Source of the DNA: Gremmenia infestans
Lineage: Eukaryota > Ascomycota > Leotiomycetes > Helotiales > Hamatocanthoscyphaceae
Direction of reading: 5' to 3'
NCBI GenBank assembly: GCA_032629725.1
Contig: JAFEVB010000010.1
Coordinates: 992,001 to 1,056,000 of the forward strand
Length of the DNA stretch: 64,000 nt
Position numbers and translations under genes: made by a program. The notes under the pieces are model-generated. The model did no database searches, was not told where the DNA came from, and worked only from the letters and a program-made list of their open reading frames with translations. Within the stretch, counting starts at the first letter, position 1; the number at the start of each line of letters is the position of its first letter. Below, in pieces: positions 33,688-45,458 of the stretch.

Positions 33688-33931
33688 ATGTCCTTGTTCC
33701 AGTACGTCCCCCTTCTCCACCTCAATCTCCCTCCTTTAACACGCACCCAGAAGTTTCCGCAATCTGTCCCCGCGCACGCGCATGGGTCTCGGTGTCGGGT
33801 TCCTCGCATGGGGCACAATCGGTCTGTACCTGTCGGATCGTGCTGAGAAGAAGTTTGGGCTTGAGGCGACCGAGAGAGATAGAGAGGCATTGCCGAGGAT
33901 CACGATTGTGGAGAGGGAGGGGAAGAGTTGA
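33688..33931 (+). CDS. small single-pass membrane protein, 64 aa
   Basis: Exon 1 is only 14 bp (33688-33701, MSLF plus two bases). Exon 2 is 33751-33931. A 49-bp intron (GTACGT...CCCAG) joins them as MSLFQSFRNLSPRTRMG. The product has a short basic amphipathic N-terminus, one hydrophobic helix (LGVGFLAWGTIGLYLSD) and a charged tail ending VEREGKS. The basic start and size would suit a mitochondrial inner-membrane or assembly factor protein. I do not recognise the family, so that location is a guess. The spliced frame, strong splice signals and protein-like composition support it as a real gene. Confidence 0.7.
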
Positions 33932-35033
33932 CGTGGATTGGGGGATGGAATAAGAACTGCTTCGAGTCGGCACAGCCACGCTTGATGGATGGACGACAAA
34001 GATGCATGGGAACAGGACGGCTTTGCTGGGAGGCTTTCAGTGGGGGATGTGCATGAAGATGGCATCAAGTCTATACATGCTGTGGTTCCCAAGCCTCTAT
34101 CAAGAATATGTAATGAGGGCTAAGGTATAAGTCTGTCTCAGCTGTTTCCTCTCGTTCGGGGTGAGGAAATGGATGGTGTTACAATGGCTCTACAACTGCG
34201 CAATAGACAGTTGCATTTGCTTTTATAGTAGCTGAAATAGCAGCTTGATGTTGTGATCCGTCAGCTAAGTATCCGCAACAGTCGATAGAAGAACAGCATT
34301 GCATTGTTTAATCATAAGTCTGTTAGGTCTCTGCACCTCTTTGGTAAAAGTGAGATTGAAGTCAAACGAAAAGTAGATTCGGACAAGATGATGTATTGAT
34401 TAGTCCAGGACACACACATTTTGCCCTATGTATATTGTAAATGATGGGAACTGCCCGGTAAAAATACAATCTTAGACTCTTGCATGTCATGAACGCTGCC
34501 GCCGCAGTGTGAGCCCTCCCATATTACTACATTTCACAGAGCGAAGGGAGTTTCAAGTTTCAAATGTATCTATTTTCATTCGAGGCTCATGTGGCGCATG
34601 ATCCTAAGCTATGGGCATATACATCTCCAGTACTTGTAGAGAGTCAAGAAACACCAATTGCATTTTGGCGTCACTAACTCCAGATATCCCACCGCGCAAC
34701 AGTAAAGCAAAGCCAGACCAATCTAATGCAGCGCCTTTTCTATGTGAACAATCTTTTTGACGTTCACGTAATGCAACCGTAACTCACAAGCAGCAGCCAC
34801 CCAACCATTGTAAATGCCTCCACCCATCGAAATCTTAAGAGAAGTTGTAAATTTTGTGCACGCGCTCGGTCTCCTACCCAGTCGCCGACGCATGCAAGAA
34901 CGAACCAAATAACGCCAGCGCAATGCCTTGAAAACACGATGAAATATACATTTCCTCCCAATCGGAAATGGTTAACTCCTTCTTGTCAAAAGCGATGTCC
35001 TCTAATTGTTTGCCCTTTCATGTATATTCATGT
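33932..35033. other. intergenic region small gene/transcription factor
   Basis: About 1.1 kb between convergent genes. It is A/T-rich toward the right and probably contains 3' untranslated regions. No gene was recognised. Confidence 0.5.
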
Positions 35034-38000
35034 TCATTGCATGCCGTTCCTACCCGTATGTACACCCGCGACAGGGGAATCGATTTGTTTGTTGATTGGC
35101 TTGAAAAGCTGCGCCATGTCCAGGGTTAACTCTTTACTGCCATAGTCCTTGTCGATATCGCTGACCGATCCAGGTTCTTCTCCTCGCTTGGCACTGTCTG
35201 AAGCGACCCAATTCTTAACGTATTTCAATAGATGCATGACCTGAGCAAAGCGCTGGTCAGGAGCCATCTGCAGCTCAGTCCCGCGGCTGTTCTTCATCAA
35301 ATATTTTCCCAGCCAGTAGAAATGAACACCATCTCGGCAGAACCCAAAGCGACGATAACTCGTAGATGAGGGTGGGTACTGTATGGCAATATCTTCATCC
35401 CAGACTTGCTTCCACTTTTCGAATGCAATAGTGGTCGACTTCAGTTGCTGCATCGTCGGCGACTGACCTGCAGATTCAACAGGAGTTGCACGCCCACTGC
35501 TACTCGCGCTATGACCGCCGCTTCCAGTCCCATCCATACCCCTAATAACCCAGTCATTTTGAGATAAAGGAGTGCTCGAAGTACTGGATGGCAACCCGTA
35601 GTTTTGAAGGCTCGACTGATTTGGCTCTTGGGACAGTTGTTTCTGAGCTGCCCACAGTTGTACGTGCAAGGAATGAATCAAAATGAATTTTGAATACAAA
35701 TTCGTTGTTCCAGGTTGAAGATCGAGTTCGGGACGCATCAACGTCTCAAGAGCGCTATGCATTTCTGGCTGCTTCGGCCGTCGGCTACCTGCCATGTTTA
35801 TATCGCGTGCAGCACTAGGGCCATGAAGACCAAGGGCCTCGGCACACTGGGTAGAGGTACGAGCATCCCAAGCAGCATCATCAGCCGGGAGCGGAACACG
35901 AATCTCGAGTGCATCAAACAAAGGCGGAGTATTGAAGTACAAAACCATTGTCGCATCCATGAGGTATATTGCGAAAAGTAGTCGGGATCGTTTCTCCTGC
36001 TCAACCCAAGCGTTCCAGTCGAAACTGACCGAATTGAAGTTCTCAACTTTAACGTGTCGTTGATGCAAAACACTAAATGGGATTGTGGCAGACGTGGTCA
36101 TTGGTATAGTCAGATCAGCTCTTCGTGCAAGTGCAACGAGGGTGGGAAATCGCATGCGTGCCATTTCACGCTGGACTGGAGTGCCGTGCCAAGTAGATAG
36201 CATCTGCATCAGAAATATGGCGGTGATTTGCTCGAGTTCAGTTTTACTTGAGCCGTGCGATTCCTTTTCCAGTCCAACGTCCGAGCTCTGATCTTGAGCG
36301 AGGTTTGCAAGAACAGAAGAGTTTCGCTCAATAACCGCCTTGGATAGTTCCACCATGTCGCGGACTTGAGAGGGAGTGATACGGTCCGAGTAAACAGCCC
36401 CAACACATATCATTCCTAGAAGAAGCCCGTCATAAGCTTCGGAGGTTGCAAAGGTAGGCATATGGATGATGGGGAAGTGGCCTTGAAAATTGCTGAAGAG
36501 CTCCAAGAAATGTTTGATATACTCGGCAGACAGATACTTTCTGATGTCATTGCTGCGACCAATGATTTGATTGTTTGGAAAGCAGAAAATTATTAACCTG
36601 CTGGATACGGACTGGAGGGGATCATTTTGGAGGTTATGCCAGGTAGGAAAATCCGAGACAGTAGCAGCGACTCCATTCACTGCACTGCTGTAGACGCCAC
36701 TATAAAGGGTACTGCTTGAATTGTTGGACGGTTCCGACTTAATTGGTACATGATGGGTATTGATACTTTGGTTATACGAGTTCATAAATCCAGCTTGAGG
36801 GCTGGCTTGATACATCGGTTGCCAACCATTCAGACTCTGCTGTTGTCCTGCACTAGTCACTGGGTATACGCTTCGTCCGTTCTGCACGGTCGACATGCTG
36901 GAAGCAGGGTGAGGTTGCATGCCGTTGCCATGGGAGGCGAAATCAAAGCCCTGGTGACCGTTTAGACCGCTGGAAATATTGTACGCAAGTGAAGGGTTCA
37001 TACCAGGAGGCAGGGTGCCACCGGCATAGCTTTGATCGAAGCTAGCTCGATTCGAGCCTCCGGGACCACTTATGCTTCTTCCATTACTTCCTCCAACATT
37101 ACTACCATTTCGTATTTGCTCCGCCTGCTCGTTGGTCAGGTTGGAGCCCGCGTCTGGCACGCTTCCGTCTGCAATAACGCCGAATGGGTGAAGGGCAGGG
37201 TCGGCCAAGCTGTTCATCCCGTTGGAGCTCATGATATCGTTTTCGCTCGACATCGAAGCTGTGCTCTTGTGAGGACCCGGGTGTGACTTTTTCAAGTGAG
37301 CTTGTGCGTGAGACAGATGACTAGCTCCTGTAGGATTTCCGCGACGAATGGAACATTTTTGGAAGTGACGCTTCAGGATGTCGCTTCTGGAGAACGTGTC
37401 TCTACAGAGCACACACATGTACGGGCGGTCACCAGTGTCTGTGCTAGGTTAGATTGTTCGTATATGAAAAAAACAAAAATTGAATGGGCTTACGTCGGAG
37501 GAGATGACGCTTCAAGTGCTTTGCGTGTAAGTAAGTCTTAGTACAGTGAGGGCAGGGGAATTTTCCGTCAGCATCTTTAGCAGGAATCATGGCATTTTTA
37601 GTTGAGCCAGTGCCGGTTGCAGTGACAGCTGGTCTGCCTGGGGCACTCGGAAGAATACCTCTTCGGCCTTGTGAGCCTACAACATGAGTTGGCGGGTCCA
37701 TCTCTTGCATCATCATGCTCTGCCCATAAGGCGATCCCATAGGTTGTCCCATATGCATACCGTTTGGTGGCATAGGTCTCAGGGCCTGGGGCATACGGCT
37801 CTGTGCCGGAGCAGGGGCAATAGGCTGGGGATGGGACATGGCGGTAGAAGACTGCGGCATCATTGAGGACGATGTTCTGTATTGTTGAGGTGGTTGCTGG
37901 TAGCCATTGCCGGGCATCATTTGGGGATAACCTCTTGGCTGCTGTCCACCCATCTGCGAGAAGTTTCCCATGTTGTTCACGGCGCCTGGAGTGTTGGGAG

Positions 38001-38184
38001 TGACCGGCGTTCTCGGTGTATGAGGCGCGCTGCCGTACATAGGCTGCATGGCTGCGGCGTGCTGGGGGCCTTGGAGCGGGGGTAACGAGTTGTGTTGCAG
38101 TTGATGCGGCGAGATGTTAGGTAAAGATTGATATGGCGAATTGTTGTTGCTCATAGAATTCGGATGGTATTGGGAGGAGTCCAT
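35034..38184 (-). CDS. C2H2 zinc-finger transcription factor with fungal-specific TF domain
   Basis: Two exons (37494-38184, 35034-37438) give 1031 residues. The first 200 are Gln/Pro/Met-rich and disordered. Finger 1 is CPHCTKTYLHAKHLKRHLLRH; finger 2 is CVLCRDTFSRSDILKRHFQKC, ending in Cys (C2HC). The single 55-bp intron splits the linker exactly, H|TGDRPYMC. From about residue 500 a Fungal_trans-type regulatory domain follows (FSNFQGHFPIIHMPTF, LLLGMICVGAVYSDR, RSRLLFAIYLMDATMVLYFNTPP). It is therefore a nuclear DNA-binding regulator. A two-finger C2H2 plus Fungal_trans architecture recurs in moulds, but I cannot assign an ortholog or target genes. The very long 5' flank suits a regulated gene. 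Confidence 0.88.
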
Positions 38185-41100
38185 AGTATAGAAAGTCTAA
38201 ACCGATCTAAGTTTTGTTGTGATGTCGACACCATCCAAATCCGATGTCGTCAACTCGCAACGTCAGGGTCACGTCACAAGAGAGTTTTTCGTAAATCGGG
38301 GGACGTGATAAATGTCAATTGGCACGGTCGCAATAGCTGTCGCGCTTATCGACGAGAAGTATGAAAGAGTGGTGTTGATTGACGGACGGCGGTGGTGGGT
38401 GGGTAGCTGCCCCTCGAAAGTTTTTTTTTGTTTTGCTGTCGGCACTGCTTGCTGTATCGAGTCTTTCAATTCAACACACAGCTACAGAAGGTGCGGGCGA
38501 CAAGGTTTCTTGCGCACCGAGAGAAAGATCGAATAGATTTGTTTTGATTGAGGCTTAAGATATTTTCCTTTCCTTCTATCTTTCTTTCTTTCTTGCTTTG
38601 TCGTTGAAGGTTCGAGGGTTAAGTGGAGCCAGCGAGACTTTATCCGTTGTTGTGGTCCCAAAGGTGGGCGGGAAATAAACGCGGTGGTGGGGACCTTGCT
38701 TTTGTCTCTGCGAATTGAGGCGATCACGTACGGCGGGACAGATGGGGCCGCGACAACCGAGAAGCTGGGAGGGTCGAACGAAAGAAAAAACGGTACCGGT
38801 AAAATAAGCACGCGTCGATTGAGTGGGTAGATGTTGTTGACGGCGGATGGTGGGTGGATGACCTTGTGAGTGCAGGCCAGGTAAGTAAGTGTGCTTGCTG
38901 GTGGTCGGTGTTGCGATGGAGATGCAGCAATTATGGGTTTGTTTGATTCTTCGTGGAGAAGATTTTTTTATTTTAATGAAAGTTCTTCTTTCGTCGAGAG
39001 GAACAGAACTTCGAGTTGGACAAGTTGACGAGAGCAGAGCAGCGAGAAAGAACCTTTTCCTCACTCGTCTTTCCGTGCCGCCCTAAGCTGCTACCCTTAC
39101 CCTACTGTAGCGAGCTGCAGCATTTGCTCAGTCAGTTATCAATCATCATCCTTGCCTGACAGACTTCACCGCGCCCCGATAGCCGACGATGGCGCACCCT
39201 GACCCTGAGTCCATGGCTTGTTCCGTTGCGCGACTCGGGCTGCGTAGGAGTGAGAGACGTACTCGTTGAAGCGTAAATCTACGAGTGAAGGACGTTATCC
39301 TTGAAACGTACTCGTATAGGTCGGTATGTGTGTGTGCGCTGGGAGGGGAGTCTCACGAAGTACGAGTGCGAGTTTGACTCCTAAAACGAATAAAGAGACT
39401 GCAAGCGCCAGTACATATGACTGCCACGACGCTGCTGTTTGAGGTTCAAGATGGATTAATCAGTCCATACATCCATCCATCCATCCATTCATCCGCCCAC
39501 ATTGCCGACATTACACATTATTGTTGGAATATTAATACAAAATGCTACTACAGTATACCCAAACTTGCTACAACTTGCAGACACAACCTAGCATGGTAAG
39601 TCCTGCGGTCCCGAGGCAAGCATGGACAGACCTGGGAAGCCTTTGATACCTAGTCCTCCATCTTCTCAGTGGTATATTATGCTATAGGTACCGGTGTTCT
39701 GAATATTCCTGTGCCTTCTTTTTCAGAACCTCTCACGCAATGCGGCAGGTTTTGAGAATGGCCGAGCCGTGACCTACGACGCCGCGGCAGTTGATGTTGT
39801 TCAGTCCGAAATATGTTCTGCCACAGCAGCAAGCAGCTTTGCACTCTGTGATTCGACAACAGCGTCTTCTCACCTGAGGTCTACCATCCCGTCAAGTCCG
39901 GGTGCAAGAGAAGAGATAATAATGAAACCGAGAAAGGCCGTAAGAGTCCGGCTGGAGCTATTTTAGCATGGAATTCGCAAGCGGTATCTGCCTATTAGCT
40001 TATAGAGAATGCAGCTAACATTTTATCTTCACCGGCCTTTCCTGTCTTTCCTGTCTTTCTAATCAAGCCTATACCTACAGTATGCCTATGATTATTCCCC
40101 GGATTCAAGCTCTGAGCAGATACGTGCGGATGTGACTTGAGTGGTTTGGCTCATGCTGTATCCGGCGATGTGCCAACAAAGATGACAAGAGTACCCGGAT
40201 TACTGCAATAGGATAAGTTTCCTCCAATCTACAGTGCCGCTTGGAACTCCCGATAATGACGGAGGTGTCTGTTGTTTGCGTCTATTAATATTATCTTTCG
40301 GCAAGTATGCCGAACAACGCAAATCTCAAAGGCCGCCCGTTACTACTAGCCTTGCCCGTCCTGTTCTGTAAATGCAAAGATGTGCTGTTTTCTGTGCAAG
40401 CCTTGAGTTCTGGCCTAGCATCCGCCGCTTAGTGGCGAGTTACTGCAGAAATTTCTTCATGATTATTTTATAGGATGATAGGACCCCATGATTAATTAAT
40501 CGTGCTCGCGTCATCAACATGTCAAGAGTCAAGACTCAACATATTCCTCGGTGAGGCTGGCTGGCTTGCCGCTTGAATAATTCCTTACGGGAAAGAAACT
40601 TTACGGCAACTTATCGATGAGCAGGGATTGAGCAGGGAACACGCATCATCACCAAATAGCGCTGCCAACGATACGTACCAGCCGGAAGAACGCTGCGAGT
40701 TAGGGCAAGACTGAAAAGTACGAGTAATGCTTCTAGTTGACGATAGACGCAGTTTAACATTCTCAAATCATTTGTAAGGATGAGTAAGGTTACTTTAAGA
40801 TTACTGTCTGCTTTTCTTCTTATTTCTAAAGTCAGAATTCTAGTCCCTTGTATAAATACTATCCTATGCATATATTCAAAGATTTGCCGAGCTTTCTCCG
40901 GAATCTTTTTACGAAGTATAAATACCGTAACTCCTAGGCGCTATTTCTAATATGAAGCTATCTCCGAAGGCCACGCAAGTGCAACTTCATCAAGAGACTG
41001 ATGCCAAATTTGGATGTCATCCTGAAGAAGATCTTCAGCTTAAAGTTGCTTTTGACTTCACGAGAATCCCAACTTCCAAGCTTTGTTTTGCTTCATCATG

Positions 41101-42617
41101 GCAAGGAATAAATCTCATGAGCTGACAAACACCGAATTCTTCGGCTCTCAACATTCTCATTCCGAAGTATTCTCCCAGAAACCCACCACGTCTCGTGTAA
41201 AAGCCGAACAAATCCAATGTAGATCATACAATTTTGAAAGCTTTATCGAATCATCAAAAGCCTCATCTGCGATGCACTCCGGAGCATAAGCGCTGTCGAA
41301 AGTACTGTACTGTAATGCCAAGACACGTGGTTGGTTTCCACTCTTTCCACTTTTCCTACTGTTTCCACTGTTCCTAAACTGAACGACATCCCTACGGATG
41401 GGCTGAAAGTGCCACGGATTGGACTCCTCCTTGCCTCCTTGGAAACCGGTAATTGTGTCCACTTAAACGTAAACAACCGCCCATAATTTACGATACGGCA
41501 GGAACTAGGCCAGTAAGCAGTTCAGTCTTACTCGTCACTCTTGTGGCGCTAAATACAGTACAAGGACAGGCCGCGCACACACGAAGTAGATTTACTTCAC
41601 TTCCAAACAAGAGCTTCGCAGGGGCCCATTGTCAATGTGCAACTCTTCGCGGAAGTCCTGGAAGGAGTTGTTTGAATTTCGAGTGCGCGCTGTTTCCGCT
41701 CGAGTCGAGGGCCAACGCAAGTGTACGCGGAAGACTTACGAAAGGACGCTGCCATAAGGTGACCCGAGTCATGTACTGGCATTGATGGCGCCACAAATGT
41801 CCAGGGGTCGCATTGCATATACACACCGTTCCCTTGCTCAAATCGAGGCTGTCTCTCGAGTCTCATGCCTCTGCACACAATGCTAGAGGTAAAAGTCATG
41901 TTTTCATCTCTTCAGAAGCCTAATATTCTGTACGGTACTTGGAACTTTCCGGTGTCCTAGGCAATGTGATCAAGTAGTTTCAGCCTTATATAACTTCTCG
42001 ACCTACTATACTAGTCGTTGGACTTTTGAATATCTCAGAGGACGTAAGTAATTCATTTACAAGGTAGAATTTCTCGTCATTCGCTACTTATAAATAAGGT
42101 ACTTTCGAAATTTCCTGTCTTCACTATGTTTTCAAGTTATTATACATCTCTTGATTATCGTTTGATAGTTTTCTAGATGACAACTACTCTGAAGCGTCAG
42201 CTTTCTACCTTGTATAAGACATACAATTCCTCTAGCATCTGCTAGTATTCCCATCATAGATACTCTACTGACTCTGAAACACTATTGATCAAGTGCAGAG
42301 TGACTATAGTTTCAGATGTCTTTCCAATAGTCCAATTCGATGCTGTCAAGTCTCTTCCGAAATACGAAGGACACGTGAGGAGCTTACATCTAATTTTAAC
42401 TCGAAGCTTCGTCGGTCGCTTAGAGATCCTGCGCCGCAGCAGTATCTTTAAATCTTCAGTTTTTTCCATTCCTTCTGATCTGCTTCTCCACAACCTAATC
42501 AAGAAACCAACTTCACACTTTCGTTCAGGGATTCTCTTTAAGCTTAATTTTTCAGACATCTCCAAATCTTGCAATATCGCCTTTTCGCGCCAACTGTCGT
42601 TACAAGCTCTACCTAAA
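38185..42617. other. gene-poor region, about 4.4 kb
   Basis: The largest stretch without a supportable gene. The left 1 kb is probably the leader and promoter of the transcription factor and contains TTTC-type runs. A CATC microsatellite lies at 39470-39494. The centre is A/T-rich with many scattered open frames of 60-100 codons and no recognisable domain. The last few hundred bases lead into the cell-wall protein gene. I saw no terminal repeats or transposase remnants. Confidence 0.5.
39470..39494. repeat. (CATC)n microsatellite
   Basis: Six CATC-type units; the fifth is changed to CATT. Confidence 0.85.
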
Positions 42618-43364
42618 ATGTATTCATCACTTTTCATCGTCGCATTAGCTGGTTTCGCCGCAGCCAAGACCGATTTATCTGGTTGTGTCTCTTCATTGAC
42701 AAAGGACGTTTATGGGGATGCATCTGTGCTCTACTATGTTCCAGGAAGTGGTGAAATCTGCGCTTTCATTGACTGCGGCGGCGGTCGCGCTCCCCCAAAG
42801 ACAACAGTCCCGGGTTGCGCTGCCTATTCAGGGACAGCGACTTACTCTCCAAGTTATCTTCAGCTGAACGGAGCAGCGTCCACAACAGCCGCCTCTAGCA
42901 CTGCTTCAGGCTTTGCTCAGCCAAGTTACGCTTCAAGCTTTGCTCAGTCAAGTGCCATGATCACGGGAAAGACAACCTCAGCCGCAATTTCGTCCCGAAC
43001 ATCGGTTGTCAGCTCAGCTTTCGGTTCGGCGTCTGGCTCTGATTCATCATCACTTCCATCTTCTACTAGTGCGCCTGGCAGCACAATCACATCATCTGCG
43101 TCTGCTTCCCCCTCAGCATCCGGATCTGGAGCTTCTTCGGGATCTGGTACCGCGTCTGGCAGCTTGAATGCCTCTGTCTCTTCTCCTTCGGGATCGTCAG
43201 CTTCTGCCGCGTCTGGCAGCTTGAATACTAGCTCTTCGTCTTCTGGATCATCAACTTCTACCGGATCAGCAGGTGCTGCATCAACTACGCCGAATGCGGC
43301 TGCCGCCAACTCAATCCATGGCCTCGTTGGTGCCGTTGCAGCAGGATTTGCATTCCTTTTGTAA
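42618..43364 (+). CDS. Ser-rich GPI-anchored-type cell surface protein
   Basis: Single exon, 248 residues. The frame is open for 333 bp upstream, but this ATG was chosen because it starts a good signal peptide (MYSSLFIVALAGFAAA). A short cysteine-bearing domain follows (LSGCVSSL, GEICAFIDCGGGRAPP, VPGCAAYSG). Then comes a Ser/Thr/Ala/Gly-rich stalk with repeated ASGSLN words, surely heavily O-glycosylated. The end is a small-residue stretch and a hydrophobic tail (LVGAVAAGFAFLL) like a GPI attachment signal. Such proteins are linked to the plasma membrane or wall glucan. No enzyme domain is seen. The four or so cysteines are too few to call it a CFEM protein. Confidence 0.82.
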   Translation: MYSSLFIVALAGFAAAKTDLSGCVSSLTKDVYGDASVLYYVPGSGEICAFIDCGGGRAPPKTTVPGCAAYSGTATYSPSYLQLNGAASTTAASSTASGFAQPSYASSFAQSSAMITGKTTSAAISSRTSVVSSAFGSASGSDSSSLPSSTSAPGSTITSSASASPSASGSGASSGSGTASGSLNASVSSPSGSSASAASGSLNTSSSSSGSSTSTGSAGAASTTPNAAAANSIHGLVGAVAAGFAFLL

Positions 43365-44186
43365 AGAAGCCGTTGTGTAAAAAAGAAATTGTCCACTTTG
43401 CTGGTTCTGGGTCAGCAATGAGCCGGGTATTGGATTGAATTCAGGGCTTGGTTCTGCCTACATCAGCTAGTCAAGAGGAAAGTGTAATCAGACCGTCTAA
43501 TTTGGAGGGAGTTGGTTTAGCCAGGCGTTTTGAGTCGCAATTATGTTGAGGTTCGGACGCCTGCATAGTGGGTTACGCAAAAGCAACGGTCTAAACAGCA
43601 CCATGTATGTTACAAAGATAAAAGTACCAGAAGTAATATTATGTGATGATTAGATGAACTTCCCTCTTCTTTTTTGAGTTGGTGCCATGCCTACCTCGGG
43701 ATGATTTAGCCATACCAGGTTTTATTCATCACTTTTGGCTTTGATAAATGATTGCAAAATTATATTCATTGGGCTATATACTTCAATACGTAGGTACTTG
43801 ACAGTTGAAATAACCTTTCGCCTTCGCCTCCTATGAGGTTGTACTAAAACGTCGAGAAAGAGGTGCGGAACAAGTACTCATTGGCTCTTGGCGTTACCAA
43901 AAGGCGAAAAGGCGTTTGCCACCTGAAATCATGTGAATTCCCCTGGGTTGTAAAAGCGACGAGCAGAAAAGAATTTCCCGAACTTCTTGTGTAACACACC
44001 CGTCATGTGAAGTGTTGGTCCTGGAGATCTAGATGATCTACCCGGTTTATGTATATTTGGTGCCAGTGCGGCACCGTACTTTATATCCTACGGGGGCCTA
44101 ACCTCAAAACACGTGTAGAAATATTTCATGTACTCGCGAATTGAGCCAGCCAGCAAGAGCACTGCAATTGTGTATTTACATCCACA
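43365..44186. other. intergenic region cell-wall protein/uL29m
   Basis: About 820 bp, holding the 3' flank of one gene and the promoter of the next. A TAGGTAC word lies near 43791. No gene was recognised. Confidence 0.5.
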
Positions 44187-45035
44187 ATGTCGGCATCTAC
44201 GACTATACGGCCTATAGCCAGGCGGCTGCTGAAGCCCAGCAGGATATCGCAAACGCCCCCGACCTTCCTCCTACCTTCAATGCTCGTTCCAACTCAACAG
44301 AGCTCCCCTTTCTCCAGCACCACCAGCTCCCTCTACCCCCGAGACAACAACCCCCTACGAGGAGTCTCCACGCAAAGGCATACCGGTCTACGCCAGCCGG
44401 TTTCAATCTCCAAGGCACCACTCCCCAAACCCGTACTCGACCCGAAGAAACGCTCCAAAGTGCAAGTCGACAAGGATCATGGACTGTGGGAGTTCTTCCA
44501 CAGCAGAGACAAGCCTATGAACACCCCAGAGGAGGATAACGCGCATGGGAGATCGTGGGCTGTGGATGAGCTAAGACTTAAGAGTTGGGAGGATTTACAT
44601 TCGCTGTGGTGGGTGTGTTGTAAGGAAAGAAATAGGATTGCCACGGAGTCTTTTGAGAGGCACAGGCTGGAGGCTGGATATGGTGATTTTGAGAGTGAGG
44701 CGAGAGATCGTGTTGTGAGTCTTCCTAGTGTGAGAAAATACGGAGGACTGGGCATGTGCTGATTATTATGTTAGGTGAGAGTTACTATGAGAGGGGTCAA
44801 GCAGGCCCTGACAGAGCGCTATTATTCTTGGAGAGAGGCAGAGAAAGTTGCACAGCAGGACCCGGAGGTCAACCTCTCGGGTGATGGTCCAGCTTATATG
44901 CCAGTGGACTTCATTGAGGAAGAGGATGCTTTCACGGACGAGTCCGAGTACGATCCATCCCCAGAAACTGAAGCCGCGCTCGACGTGCCTGAGCCAGAAG
45001 CGAAGCCAGAGGTAAAGAACCAGCCAAACGCTTAA
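44187..45035 (+). CDS. MRPL4: mitochondrial large ribosomal subunit protein uL29m (Mrpl4)
   Basis: Two exons (44187-44714, 44775-45035) joined at RDRV|VRVTMRGVKQ give 262 residues. The Arg/Ser-rich N-terminus (MSASTTIRPIARRLLKPSR) is a mitochondrial targeting sequence. The uL29 core reads GRSWAVDELRLKSWEDLHSLWWVCCKERNRIAT, then ALTERYYSWREAE. A long acidic C-terminal extension is typical of fungal Mrpl4. The protein sits near the exit of the mitoribosome tunnel. Without the 60-bp intron a stop truncates the first exon product, so the second exon is needed to complete the helix pair. Confidence 0.9.
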
Positions 45036-45458
45036 GGTGGTATACGAAAGTACAGGGGCGTAAACAAACGTTGGGTTTATATTTGTAGATATATGCGGCC
45101 TAGCCCATCAATGATGGGGGTTGTGTACTGTAAAAGGGATTGAGATTACTGATGAGCTGGATATCAGATAGGAGCATGCATCTGCGAGTAGACCTTGTAA
45201 AAAAGAATTGTACTATAGTCTACCCATGCATATAAAGTATGTCAATTATTTCAAGCCTAGCATAAGTTTGTTGATACAACTATCCTAGCCGCATAAACAC
45301 CTGGTGCACTGAGACCTTTTAGCGAGGCCAACCACCGGCGATAATCACTGCAAGCAAGACACAACTTTAGCTTGCCCTCACCGAATATTCCAAGCATCCC
45401 AATCTAAGAGCTCTCTCGTGCCTCTCTCCCTGATATACTCTCTCCGCCTGACATCGCC
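45036..45458. other. intergenic spacer uL29m/GDI1
   Basis: About 420 bp between two genes on the same strand. It presumably contains the GDI1 promoter. The last 60 bases are pyrimidine-rich. Confidence 0.5.

Noticed and set aside
41453..41899. Open frames of 100-110 codons on both strands in the gene-poor region
   Set aside because: They overlap each other, are Arg/Ser-rich without domains, and have no splice or start context. Chance is the simplest view.
42285..42617. In-frame N-terminal extension of the cell-wall protein
   Set aside because: The frame is open, but a good signal peptide starts only at 42618. The upstream part has no protein-like pattern and would bury the signal peptide.
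38185..42617. Transposon relic in the 4.4-kb gene-poor region
   Set aside because: I looked for terminal repeats, reverse-transcriptase or transposase motifs and found none. Strong C-to-T mutation skew could not be judged by eye.
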